DNA from: Pseudomonadota bacterium
GTDB taxonomy: Bacteria > Pseudomonadota > Alphaproteobacteria > Rhizobiales > Xanthobacteraceae
Direction of reading: 5' to 3'
Length of the DNA stretch: 44,868 nt
NCBI GenBank assembly: GCA_021811945.1
Contig: JAKAPE010000004.1
Coordinates: 1 to 44,868 of the forward strand
In this document: positions 35,882 through 43,790 of the stretch, piece by piece
Layout: every line of letters starts with the position of its first letter
How positions within the stretch are numbered: the stretch's first letter is position 1
Notes under the pieces: model-generated
Database searches by the model: none
The model's input: the letters and a program-made list of their open reading frames with translations, nothing else
What the model was told of the DNA's origin: nothing
Position numbers and translations under genes: made by a program

Positions 35882-36017
35882 CCCTCTCCCCGCTTGCGGG
35901 GAGAGGGTCGGGGTGAGGGGGCGTCGCCGCTTTGCTCAGACTCGAGGTGAGGCCCCCTCACCCGCCATCCTTCGCTTACGCTTGGATGGCGACCTCTCCC
36001 CGCACGCGGGGAGAGGT
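35882..36017. repeat. Palindromic repeat, CCTCACCC/CTCTCCCC family (copy 4, nusG-rplK gap)
   Basis: The left half CCCTCTCCCCGCTTGCGGGG then GGGGTGAGGGGGC and the right half GCCCCCTCACCCGCC then CCTCTCCCCGCACGCGGGGA are mutually inverse. An internal CCATC/GATGG pair flanks a short loop in the right half. Most similar to 19142-19267. Confidence 0.75.
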
Positions 36018-36023
36018 GAAGAC

Positions 36024-36554
36024 TTACAGCTTCTCCACCTGCCCGAACTCCAGCTCGACCGGCGTGGCGCGGCCGAAGATCGACACCGCGACCTTGAGCC
36101 GCGACCGGCCTTCGTCGACCTCTTCCACCGTACCGTTGAAGGAGGCGAACGGGCCGTCCGACACGCGCACCTGCTCGCCGACCTCGAAAGAGACCGAGGG
36201 CTTCGGCCGCTCGATGCCTTCCTGCACCTGGTGCAGGATGCGCTCGGCCTCGGCATCCGACAGCGGCATTGGTTTGTTGTCGGAGCCGAGAAAGCCGGTC
36301 ACCTTCGGCGTATTCTTGATGAGGTGGTAGGCCTCGTCCGTCATCTCCATCTTTACGAGGACATAGCCCGGGAAGAATTTGCGCTCGGCGTCGACCTTGC
36401 GGCCGCGCCGGACCTCGACCACCTTCTCCTTGGGGACGAGGATTTCCTCGAACAGATGCGAGAGCCCACGCTGTTTGGCCTGCTCCCGGATCGATTCCGC
36501 CACCTTGTTCTCGAAATTCGAGTAGGCGTGGATCGCGTACCACCGGCTCGTCAT
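36024..36554 (-). CDS. nusG: Transcription termination/antitermination factor NusG
   Basis: A 176-residue elongation factor linking RNA polymerase to Rho or to ribosomal S10. The N-terminal domain shows [50 protein letters not shown]. The C-terminal KOW domain shows [33 protein letters not shown] and [19 protein letters not shown]. Length is usual. It lies 48 nt after secE. Confidence 0.98.
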   Translation of the reverse strand: MTSRWYAIHAYSNFENKVAESIREQAKQRGLSHLFEEILVPKEKVVEVRRGRKVDAERKFFPGYVLVKMEMTDEAYHLIKNTPKVTGFLGSDNKPMPLSDAEAERILHQVQEGIERPKPSVSFEVGEQVRVSDGPFASFNGTVEEVDEGRSRLKVAVSIFGRATPVELEFGQVEKL

Positions 36555-36602
36555 GTCATAAATTCCGCATCGTGAATTTTCGCGCTCGCGAACGGCAAAT
36601 AC

Positions 36603-36800
36603 TCAAGTGTTGATGCCGAGCAGGAAGCTCACCGCAAGGCGCATGACTTGATCGGCGAGCAGGAAGAAAATCGCTGCAACAAACACCATCACGAACACCA
36701 TGAGCGTGGTGACGGTGGTCTCCTTGCGCGTGGGCCAGGTCACTTTCTGCGCTTCGGCACGCACCTCCTGCAGGAACTTGATTGGGCTGATCTTCGGCAT
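36603..36800 (-). CDS. secE: Preprotein translocase subunit SecE
   Basis: A 65-residue single-span form of SecE. The conserved cytosolic amphipathic segment is KFLQEVRAEAQKVTWPTRKET, and the membrane span is MVFVMVFVAAIFFLLADQVM. It clamps the SecY halves together. Start ATG 36800 (MPKISPIKF) by homology; the longer open frame to 37028 covers promoter and leader. It is first in the secE-nusG unit. Confidence 0.96.
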   Translation of the reverse strand: MPKISPIKFLQEVRAEAQKVTWPTRKETTVTTLMVFVMVFVAAIFFLLADQVMRLAVSFLLGINT

Positions 36801-37012
36801 TCTCGGTTGTCCGTTGTCGCCAGGATTGCCCTCTTGCCGCCCGCCCAGCCCATCCAAAATGACCTCTGCGGCCGGCAAACGGCAATATTCCCCTGCCGCT
36901 CGGATCCACGGGCGACCCAACGGCGAGAGGAAAGCACCAGGAGCGACAAGACTTTCTTTTGGTCGCCGCGCCTGCCCACAGAGGGCCGTTCGGCGAGCCC
37001 GCTCAGAGCGGT

Positions 37013-37041
37013 GAAATACGGCGTTCACCGGTGTCGGTCAA
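37013..37041 (-). promoter_or_regulatory. Predicted promoter for secE-nusG
   Basis: Minus strand CTTGACC with -35 TTGACC (37036-37041), exactly 17 bases, then TATTTC (37013-37018). A good housekeeping match, placed between the tandem repeats and secE. Confidence 0.6.
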
Positions 37042-37052
37042 GAGGACGACAG

Positions 37053-37136
37053 CCGGAAGTCAGAAGGCAGAAATGGAAAGCCGGAAGTCAGAAGGCAGAA
37101 ATGGAAAGCCGGAAGTCAGAAGGCAGAAATGGAAAG
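37053..37136. repeat. Three tandem copies of a 28-bp repeat
   Basis: CCGGAAGTCAGAAGGCAGAA... begins at 37053, 37081 and 37109, each copy identical and 28 bp long; a partial fourth begins at 37137. There are no spacers, so it is not a CRISPR array. Confidence 0.9.
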
Positions 37137-37194
37137 CCGGAAATCGGCAGCAAAAGGACGCAAACTCCGATTTTCGGCTTTTCACTTCCGAAAC

Positions 37195-37270
37195 TGGCAG
37201 GAGTGGAGGGACTCGAACCCCCAACCCCCGGTTTTGGAGACCGGTGCTCTGGCCATTGAGCTACACTCCT
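37195..37270 (-). tRNA. trnW: tRNA-Trp (anticodon CCA)
   Basis: A 76-nt cloverleaf including the encoded 3' CCA. Acceptor AGGAGTG pairs with CACTCCT, the anticodon loop is CTCCAAA with CCA at 37235-37237, and the T arm contains GGTTCGAGTCC. It precedes secE on the same strand, a common arrangement. The 5' end of the mature tRNA lies one base from the double-hairpin element B, so the promoter must be within or beyond that element. Confidence 0.97.
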
Positions 37271-37271
37271 A

Positions 37272-37433
37272 GTGTCCCGATTCCGAAGTTCGCATCATTT
37301 TGCGGCTCGCTCGTTTGCGAGCTTCGGAATCGAAGGACACTGGCAACTTATTGATCTAGTGTGACTTTGGTTCAGAAGTCCGCATGACGAGTACGCGGCA
37401 AGAATGATGCGGACTTCTGAACCGCCACACGAG
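37272..37433. repeat. Double-hairpin variable-stem element, copy B (upstream of tRNA-Trp)
   Basis: Hairpin 1: GTGTCC with GGACAC (37335-37340), and ATTCCGAAGTTCGCA (37280-37294) with 37316-37330 (one T-G wobble). Linker TGGCAACTTATTGAT. Hairpin 2: CTAGTGTG (37356-37363) with CACAC-GAG (37426-37433), and GGTTCAGAAGTCCGCAT (37369-37385) pairs perfectly with 37407-37423. Loop 2 GACGAGTACGCGGCAAGA resembles the copy A loop GACGAGTTGCCGCAATG. Confidence 0.8.
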
Positions 37434-38006
37434 ACGGCCGTCTGGGCTCAACGGCCTTTCCTTTATAGGCTAGAAATCGCAAGTCGGAAATCGGAAATCG
37501 GCAGGATGCTGGCGCGCTAAGGCGCTTGCCCTTTCGGCCGCCGGGCGACGCGGCCGAATGAGACCCGGGCGATGGGCGTCGTGCATGATCAGACGGCGAC
37601 TAGGACGAAGTTGTGCGTTTTGACGATTGTCGACACGTTCTGCCGCTTCTCGCCGGCGGTCGAGCCGCGGTGACGTTGCCGCGAACTTCTATCCAGTGGC
37701 AATTGGCGTCTGGGGTTCGATGTTACCCAATTGGGCGGTGATGGCGGCGGTCCGCGGGGCCGATTTCTCGCGCCCGAAAGCTGCTGCTTGCCACCAACCC
37801 CATCTGGGTACGTTCCCTCTGGCCACAAGCATCGTCCTGAAAGGCCTATTGCCGCAAAGGCCTGTTGCCGCTAGTTCTGAGTGGGGTGCAAAGCGGCGAA
37901 TATCTCGGCGAGGACACATCGCGCGATTCGATGATGTTTATGGCAGGGCGTAAAGTCGGGTCCGTGAGATATCTCCTATCTCGAATAAAGCCCATGTGAG
38001 GATAAG
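37434..38006. other. Gap before the glycosyltransferase gene, no gene supported
   Basis: Short open frames on both strands (for example 37627-37953 plus and 37689-37919 minus) show no recognised family and no ribosome binding site that stands out. An AAATCGGAAATCGG stretch near 37485 resembles the purine-rich repeats elsewhere. This is the transition from the housekeeping block to the accessory region. Confidence 0.4.
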
Positions 38007-39593
38007 ATGCTTCGCAGGCTCTATCGCTTTATGGCTAGGTTGAGTCCGTTTCTCAGCATTTTCATTCGCGAGAGCTATTATACACTTAATGGGTGGCGCT
38101 TTCTTGATCTGAAAGAGGCCATCGCCCGCAATCATGGGACTTCACCCACGCTCTCCCTCGAGTGGACTTTGGCAGATGCAAATAATATTGCGTTGCCAAA
38201 TGACTCCCGAATGGCATTTGTTACTTGTCTGCCGCCCGATAAAACAGGCATAGCCACCTGCAGCCTGTATTCTTGGTTGAAGACCAGCCGTGCTGTTGAT
38301 ATCTTTTGTCCACCACAGAACGATGACTGGTTTTTTGCGCTTCACCGTTATCTCGAACGGGAATCAAAGGGCAAAGCCAGAGTTCTTGATGTCAACGGCT
38401 TTCTTTCAGCCGATATGAGCAAGCGGTACGAGTTCATCGTAATTGCCGTTGGCAATTCACATCACAACGCGTACGTTATACCATTAATAAAGAAGTTATC
38501 GACCTTCGGCTCCCTGGAGCGAGTTACGTTGTATTTGCACGATCCATGCTGCCTTAATCTGCTGGAAGACGAGCTCGGGCTGGGCGCCGTCGCCCTTAGC
38601 AAAGGTCTTTCTTATTTCGCCGCTATTTATCCTGAGGTTATGAGGTCAAGCGGCGCCCGTTTTGCGAACCTTGCCGGGTCCGGCGTCATGGGGATTCGCT
38701 ACTTCTATCAAAAAGGCATTAGGCGTTACATTGTCAATTCAGAGGCGGCGTTACGTCTAGTTGAAGCGGACATCGGATCGGACGACGTATTCATAGATAA
38801 ATTGTTTCACCCCATTTTTTCGCCGATCGAGGAGAGGACATGTGACGATACTTTGGACACTATAACGACTGGAATCGGCGGGAATCAAAGTGCAACAAAA
38901 ATGCGAAACGAACAAGACGTCGATCTGCGGATAGGAACTTTCGGCATCCCAGGTCCCGACAAATGCACGGACCTCGTATTACAAGCGGTATCTATAATGG
39001 CAAAACAAGGCGTAAGAGCTCATTTGACTATGGCGGGGTATAATGTCCGCCAATATTACGCCACTTATGCTGGTGACTTAGCGAAAATTCCACACACGCT
39101 TGTCGACGCACCCACCGACCTGCAGCTTTGGACCCTTATGAGTCGGATTGATTTGGCGGTGCAATTAAGGAGCAACAACAGAGGCGAAAGCTCTGGTATC
39201 GTGGCTCAATTGATCAAGCTTAATAAGCCTATGATTTTGTCGGATGTAGGCTCGTTCAGCGAGATCGGAAAAGCTTTTGAGCGGGGAATCATCTGTGTTC
39301 CGCCGCGTATCACGAGCCAACAACTAGCTGAGCGAATTGTGGCTCTAATGAAAAGCGAAAATGGCGTCAGCTTATTTGAGCAATACGCAACTGATCGGTG
39401 TCCGGCGAAATGGCGAGACCGTCTTTATGCAATCTTGAGGTCGCGAGCGCCCGGCAATGGAGCTATGTTAGAAGAAGCTAGCCGCCCTTCGGCTGGTTTG
39501 CCAAGAGGTACCAATGAAGCGCCTTTGGAGGTGGATCTTGACTCAAGCAGCGGACCCTCGAGACGAGTTTATTCAACGGGTAGTGTTGAATAA
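38007..39593 (+). CDS. Glycosyltransferase, GT4-like, G+C-poor
   Basis: A 528-residue protein. The N-terminal Rossmann-like domain includes FVTCLPPDKTGIATCSLYSW near residue 70, the PP..GIA motif of GT4 enzymes. The C-terminal donor-binding domain shows LRIGTFGIPGPDKCTDLVLQAVSIM, HLTMAGYN, DLAVQLRSNNRGESSGIVAQLI and KPMILSDVGSFSEIG, where the GESSG segment is the place of the GT4 nucleotide-sugar site. The substrate is unknown; surface polysaccharide assembly is likely. The gene is visibly lower in G+C than its neighbours (26 of 60 bases at 38881-38940), suggesting transfer. GAGGAT precedes the ATG. Its end overlaps the next gene by 80 bp. Confidence 0.85.
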   Translation: MLRRLYRFMARLSPFLSIFIRESYYTLNGWRFLDLKEAIARNHGTSPTLSLEWTLADANNIALPNDSRMAFVTCLPPDKTGIATCSLYSWLKTSRAVDIFCPPQNDDWFFALHRYLERESKGKARVLDVNGFLSADMSKRYEFIVIAVGNSHHNAYVIPLIKKLSTFGSLERVTLYLHDPCCLNLLEDELGLGAVALSKGLSYFAAIYPEVMRSSGARFANLAGSGVMGIRYFYQKGIRRYIVNSEAALRLVEADIGSDDVFIDKLFHPIFSPIEERTCDDTLDTITTGIGGNQSATKMRNEQDVDLRIGTFGIPGPDKCTDLVLQAVSIMAKQGVRAHLTMAGYNVRQYYATYAGDLAKIPHTLVDAPTDLQLWTLMSRIDLAVQLRSNNRGESSGIVAQLIKLNKPMILSDVGSFSEIGKAFERGIICVPPRITSQQLAERIVALMKSENGVSLFEQYATDRCPAKWRDRLYAILRSRAPGNGAMLEEASRPSAGLPRGTNEAPLEVDLDSSSGPSRRVYSTGSVE

Positions 39594-40236
39594 ATCATTT
39601 GTTGATGTCGGCGGATTGTCGAATGTTATTTACGAGAGGGTTTCGGTGGCGGCGAAGGCCGGCGCAAAGTCGCTTTGCATGATCGATGTCGAGGCTGAGG
39701 AGTGTGTTTGGTGGAGGGAACTATCCGAGAGACTTGTTGAGCGCAACATCGAATGTGAGTTCGTTTCGGCAGATATCTTGACTTGTCAACCAAAGGCCTA
39801 CGATGTTGTTCATTCCTCAGGGGTTTTGTATCATTTGCCTAAACCTATGGAATACCTTCTACAATTAAGGAGGATGACGAGGGACTATTGCATTCTTACA
39901 TCAACAACAATATCCCGCTCGTTGAAAACCAAATACGGAGACCTGGAATTGCCGGAGGCTTGTATCGTGTTCGTCCCTGCGCTGAGCGGTCGAGAGCGGG
40001 AGATTGTTAAGGAATGGTTTGTTCACGGCGGTCGAGGCGATGTTACGGAGAGGGAGGAGAGATTCGGGGGGTGGAATAACGTAACTAATTACTATCCGAA
40101 TTGGTTTATTCCAACGGTTTCGGCGTTTAAGGAAATGGCGTGCAGCGCGGGGTTTGATATCGTCGATGGCCGTGCTGTTGAGCCAAATGATTATTCTTAT
40201 TGCCTTTTGCTCAAACCTCGTCAGAAAGAATCATAG
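39514..40236 (+). CDS. Class I SAM-dependent methyltransferase-like protein
   Basis: A 240-residue protein. SFVDVGGLSN near residue 28 is a short motif I (SAM-binding Gly loop), CMIDVEAEE the acidic motif II, FVSADIL motif III and DVVHSSGVLYHLPKPMEYLLQLRRMTRDYCILTST the motif IV/post region typical of the Methyltransf_11/23 fold. The start ATG 39514 has GAGG five bases upstream and lies inside the preceding glycosyltransferase, an 80-bp overlap that suggests coupling. Low G+C like its partner. The acceptor is unknown; methylation of a glycan or lipid made by the neighbouring transferases is plausible. The 190 bp after it hold no supported gene. Confidence 0.75.
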   Translation: MKRLWRWILTQAADPRDEFIQRVVLNKSFVDVGGLSNVIYERVSVAAKAGAKSLCMIDVEAEECVWWRELSERLVERNIECEFVSADILTCQPKAYDVVHSSGVLYHLPKPMEYLLQLRRMTRDYCILTSTTISRSLKTKYGDLELPEACIVFVPALSGREREIVKEWFVHGGRGDVTEREERFGGWNNVTNYYPNWFIPTVSAFKEMACSAGFDIVDGRAVEPNDYSYCLLLKPRQKES

Positions 40237-40426
40237 GGGACAATTGGGGGAGAGCCATTGCCGGCGGCTATCGAAGACCGTCGGGCCGTGTGGGGCGTCC
40301 GCCCCCGAGCGCGACATTCGAGCCGACATGCGCTACCGCCTATTCGCTGCTCCCGCCGGGCGTGCCGCACCGATATCTCCCGCGGCCACGGGCCGGACCG
40401 TACTGCGATGACCAGCATTGGCGATC

Positions 40427-41554
40427 ATGGGTCAGCCGAAAAAAATCGCCTTCTTGTGTTACGATACCGCATTTTTCGTCCGCCATTTTCGGCCGGCGGT
40501 CGAAGCCGCGCGCGGATGCGGATTTGAGATTGCCGCGCTGCTGCCGCGTGCGCCAGAGGAATCGGTTGATTTTCTTCGCGGCGTACAGATCGTGCGCATA
40601 AGGGCCGGCCGAAGCCGTCACCCGCTGCTTTCGCTCGTTCCCGATTTGATGTCGCTTGTTGCATCGCTGCGCGACTGCCGACCGGACATCGTGCAAGTGT
40701 TCGGCGCTCACGGTTGTCTCGTTCTAAGCCTGGCATCGTGGCGGGTTTCCCTGCCGGCCAGAATCTACACGGTCACCGGCCTCGGTCTGCTCGATATCGA
40801 TACGCGATGGAAACACCGGATCGCACGGTGGCCGATCTACCGGTTCTTGAGAGCAGCGGACACCGGCGACCGCACCTGGTTCGTATTCGAAAACGCGACG
40901 GATCCAATTCGGCTCGGCTTCCGCCGTGGTCGCCCAAAGCACAGCCTGACGTTGATGGGCGCCGGGGTGAACACGAGCGAGCTGTCGCCGGAGCCGCTGC
41001 CGCCGCTGCCGCCGCTGAAGACCGCTGTTGTGGCGCGGATGATCTGGTCGAAGGGCGTCGACCTCGCGGTCGAAGCGGTATCGGGATTGATTGCACGGGG
41101 CGTGCCCGTCGAGCTCGACATCTACGGCGCGCCCGACTTCCACAATCAGCGGTACCTTGCGCCGCAGATCCTTGAACAGTGGGGACGGCGGCCGGGCATA
41201 CGCTGGCATGGTCACTTGTCCGACATTCGCCGGATATGGCGTGAGCATCACCTCGGCCTGGTTCCGAGCCGGGGCGGCGAAGGCCTTCCGCGCGCCATGC
41301 TGGAAGCGGCGGCTTGCGGGCGCGCCCTGGTCACGACCGACGTGCCGGGTTGCGCCGATTTCGTGCGTTCCGGCATTGACGGCATCGTGGTCAAACCAAA
41401 TTCGGTCGAGGCGCTGATGGATGCCATCAAAACGTTTGTCGGTCAGACTGAGCTCCTGGAACGGATGGGCCGGTCGGCGCGTCAGCGCGTGGTCGAGAAT
41501 TCGACGGAGCAGCTGATTTCCTCGCGCTATCGCGCGCTGTACTCGAAATTATAA
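40427..41554 (+). CDS. GT4-family glycosyltransferase
   Basis: A 375-residue GT-B transferase. The N-terminal domain begins MGQPKKIAFLCYDTAFFVRHFRP and contains VFGAHGCLVLSLASWRV and TVTGLGLLDI. The C-terminal domain has AVVARMIWSKGVDLAVEAV, ELDIYGAPDF, HGHLSDIRRIWREHHLGLVPSRGGEGLPRAMLEAAACGRALVTTDVPGCADFV, with the EGLPRAMLEA nucleotide-sugar motif intact. It resembles PglA/EpsD-type transferases acting on undecaprenyl-linked sugars. G+C is high like the chromosome, unlike the preceding pair. ATG 40427 is preferred; TTG 40418 is in frame. Confidence 0.9.
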   Translation: MGQPKKIAFLCYDTAFFVRHFRPAVEAARGCGFEIAALLPRAPEESVDFLRGVQIVRIRAGRSRHPLLSLVPDLMSLVASLRDCRPDIVQVFGAHGCLVLSLASWRVSLPARIYTVTGLGLLDIDTRWKHRIARWPIYRFLRAADTGDRTWFVFENATDPIRLGFRRGRPKHSLTLMGAGVNTSELSPEPLPPLPPLKTAVVARMIWSKGVDLAVEAVSGLIARGVPVELDIYGAPDFHNQRYLAPQILEQWGRRPGIRWHGHLSDIRRIWREHHLGLVPSRGGEGLPRAMLEAAACGRALVTTDVPGCADFVRSGIDGIVVKPNSVEALMDAIKTFVGQTELLERMGRSARQRVVENSTEQLISSRYRALYSKL

Positions 41555-41700
41555 ATGTCCGGGCCGGATCAAACCTGATGCGGCCTTGTATTCGGGCCTC
41601 GCCGGCGCGATCGCAACGGGCCGAATTTTTTGACTTACTGTGCTTTGGAGGGCACACATTAGGACAAATCTGAGCGCTATGATGCTTGCCGGGGGCTACC

Positions 41701-43785
41701 ATGAAACGCGTCTGCGCTGCGGTGCTGGGCGTGCTTGCCGTCTCGGGAAGCGCCTTCGCTGACGATGTTCCTGCGCTGGTCTACAAGGCGCCTGTCGCCA
41801 AGCCGGCTCCGGCGTACAATTGGGCCGGGCTGTACTTCGGTGGACATCTCGGCGGTGCGTGGGCCAATAACGACTGGTCTTTTCCGTTCGACCCGCTCAA
41901 TTCCGTCGCCCAGCATCCAACCGGCACCCCGTTCAGCGTTTCCTTCCCGAATTCGCCGGCGGGCTTGCGGGCCGCCCTCCGGACCGGCTACCGGGGTCCA
42001 ACCGTCGGCCCGTTCAACGTTTCCTCCGGAGCGAATACGGCGGCGAGCTTGCTGGGCGGCGTGCAGATCGGCTACAATTATCAGATTCAAAACTGGGTGC
42101 TGGGCGTGGAGGGCGAGGCCAGCGGGACTGGTCTGCAGGGATCGAACCGCGACCCGATCTATCCGAACATCAATCAGAGCGAGACCGATTTCGTCGGCGT
42201 CCTGGGCGGACGCATCGGCTATGCCTGGGACCGGCTGCTGCTCTACGGCAAAGCAGGCGGCGCCTGGGCTCACGATGAGTACTCTGTCTTCTCCAACACG
42301 ACGTTCACAGTCGGAGGTGGTTCGCCTCCGCCGGTGACGGTGACAACGGGCACGTTGGTAGATGCGGCGACCGTGAACCGCTTCGGCTACATGCTCGGGG
42401 CCGGCGTCGAATATGCGCTCACGCCGTCGTGGTCGATAAAGGCCGAATACGAGTTTTTGGATTTTGGCCGGCAGCGCGTCACGCTTACTCCCACCACCAC
42501 CGTCGTATCGCCATTCGATGAGGATATCGCCCAACGCATCCAGCTTGCCGAGATCGGTTTCAATTACAAGCTCGATCCAACCCTGGGCGGCCTGGGGGCG
42601 GCTTCGGCCGCGGCGCATCCGCTATTCGATCAGGTCGGGCAACTCCCTGACAATCAGCGTTTTTATGGCGGCGCGGAATACCTGCTGTGGTGGGTCAAGG
42701 GCGCGCCGCTTTCGGTGCCGCTCGTTACCACCGGGCCGAGCAAAACCGACGAGGGCATTATTAACAGCAATCAAACGACGGTACTTTACGGTGCGCCGTT
42801 GTCTCCGGCGGTCGGCGGCAACGACACGCAGAATTTCAGTGGATTGTCGGGCGCCAGATTACGGCTCGGCTATTGGCTCGACGATGCACAGCATCTTGCG
42901 GTCGAAGTCGGCGGCTTTGCGCTGCAACAGGGGAGCGCCCCCTTTAACATACAGTCGAATTCCGCCGGTTCGCCGGGACTGTCCGTTCCGGAGTACAACA
43001 GCTTGTTCTACCTCCCGGAAGGCCGGTGCGGACTCTCGCGATATTGCGGCCTCGCGCCTGGCGAAGATCGCTCGCCGGTTGCGGTCCCCAACGAGCTGGC
43101 CGGATCGGTGAGCATTTCCAACAATCTGCAATTATGGGGCGTGCACGCCAACGCGGTGGAGAACATCATCCGCACTCCGACCTGGGAGGTCAGCGCGCTG
43201 GGCGGCTTCCGCTATCTGAACCTGGGCGAAGACTTCAACATGCATTCCACTCTCGCTGGTCTCAGCGGGACGCCCTTTGCCGGCCAGTCCGGATATACCA
43301 ACGACAACTTCGCCACGCTGAACCAGTTTTACGGTGCGTTGCTCGGCCTGCGCGCGCTCGGCGTGTATGGACCGTTCTCGCTGGAAACCACGTTGACGGC
43401 AGCGCTGGGCGTCAGCCACGAAACGATCAACATCAATGGCGTTTACCAGGCTTACGGCTTCTACAATACGACTGGACCCTATGGGATATTTGCGACGCCG
43501 GCGAACGAGGGCGAGAGTTCCACGAACCAGTTTGCGGTTGTGCCGGAGGGGCAGATCAAGCTGGGCTACAACATCACGCCGGCGGTAACAGTGACCGTCG
43601 GTTATGATTTTATCTATTACAGCAACGTTGTGCGGCCTACCGACCAGATCGATCGCAATCTGATCAAGGGCCAGTTTTATCAGGAAGATCCGCATAGCAC
43701 GAGCCTCGCCTATCCGCAGCGGCTCGACAAAACCACCGACTTCTACGCCCAGGGCTTGAGCATTGGTCTTGAGTGCGTTTTCTGA
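41701..43785 (+). CDS. Outer membrane protein: Omp25/RopB-like barrel plus BBP7 domain
   Basis: A 694-residue protein. A signal peptide opens it (MKRVCAAVLGVLAVSGSAFA). Residues ~30-300 match small rhizobial outer membrane barrels: YNWAGLYFGGHLGGAWA, LLGGVQIGYNYQIQNWVLGVEGE, VLGGRIGYAWDRLLLYGKAGGAW, FGYMLGAGVEYALTPSWSIKAEYEFLDFG. From about residue 318 the BBP7 (putative beta-barrel porin-7) domain starts with RFYGGAEYLLWWVKGAPLSVPLVTTG and runs to the C-terminal Phe (GLECVF), a typical outer membrane insertion signal. The fusion of two barrel-type domains is unusual. ATG 41701 is chosen over TTG 41686 for the signal peptide. It is followed after 5 bp by a paralogue. Confidence 0.85.
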   Translation: MKRVCAAVLGVLAVSGSAFADDVPALVYKAPVAKPAPAYNWAGLYFGGHLGGAWANNDWSFPFDPLNSVAQHPTGTPFSVSFPNSPAGLRAALRTGYRGPTVGPFNVSSGANTAASLLGGVQIGYNYQIQNWVLGVEGEASGTGLQGSNRDPIYPNINQSETDFVGVLGGRIGYAWDRLLLYGKAGGAWAHDEYSVFSNTTFTVGGGSPPPVTVTTGTLVDAATVNRFGYMLGAGVEYALTPSWSIKAEYEFLDFGRQRVTLTPTTTVVSPFDEDIAQRIQLAEIGFNYKLDPTLGGLGAASAAAHPLFDQVGQLPDNQRFYGGAEYLLWWVKGAPLSVPLVTTGPSKTDEGIINSNQTTVLYGAPLSPAVGGNDTQNFSGLSGARLRLGYWLDDAQHLAVEVGGFALQQGSAPFNIQSNSAGSPGLSVPEYNSLFYLPEGRCGLSRYCGLAPGEDRSPVAVPNELAGSVSISNNLQLWGVHANAVENIIRTPTWEVSALGGFRYLNLGEDFNMHSTLAGLSGTPFAGQSGYTNDNFATLNQFYGALLGLRALGVYGPFSLETTLTAALGVSHETININGVYQAYGFYNTTGPYGIFATPANEGESSTNQFAVVPEGQIKLGYNITPAVTVTVGYDFIYYSNVVRPTDQIDRNLIKGQFYQEDPHSTSLAYPQRLDKTTDFYAQGLSIGLECVF

Positions 43786-43790
43786 GCACC

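Larger units (their letters stand above)
36801..37194 (-). other. secE-tRNA-Trp gap: leader, promoter and tandem repeats
   Basis: No gene is supported here. From the promoter (37013-37041) about 205 nt of leader would precede secE. The upstream part holds the 28-bp tandem repeats and AT-richer sequence up to the tRNA 3' end. No U-rich terminator for the tRNA transcript was seen, so readthrough into secE is possible. Confidence 0.4.

Noticed and set aside
37053-37136. CRISPR array
   Set aside because: The repeats are directly adjacent without spacers, and no cas genes are present.
37627-37953. Small plus-strand gene before the glycosyltransferase
   Set aside because: No family, no convincing ribosome binding site, and equally long frames exist on the opposite strand.
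41630-41683. Promoter upstream of the first outer membrane protein gene
   Set aside because: TTGACT at 41630 and TATGAT at 41678 are too far apart to pair, and no other good spacing was found.
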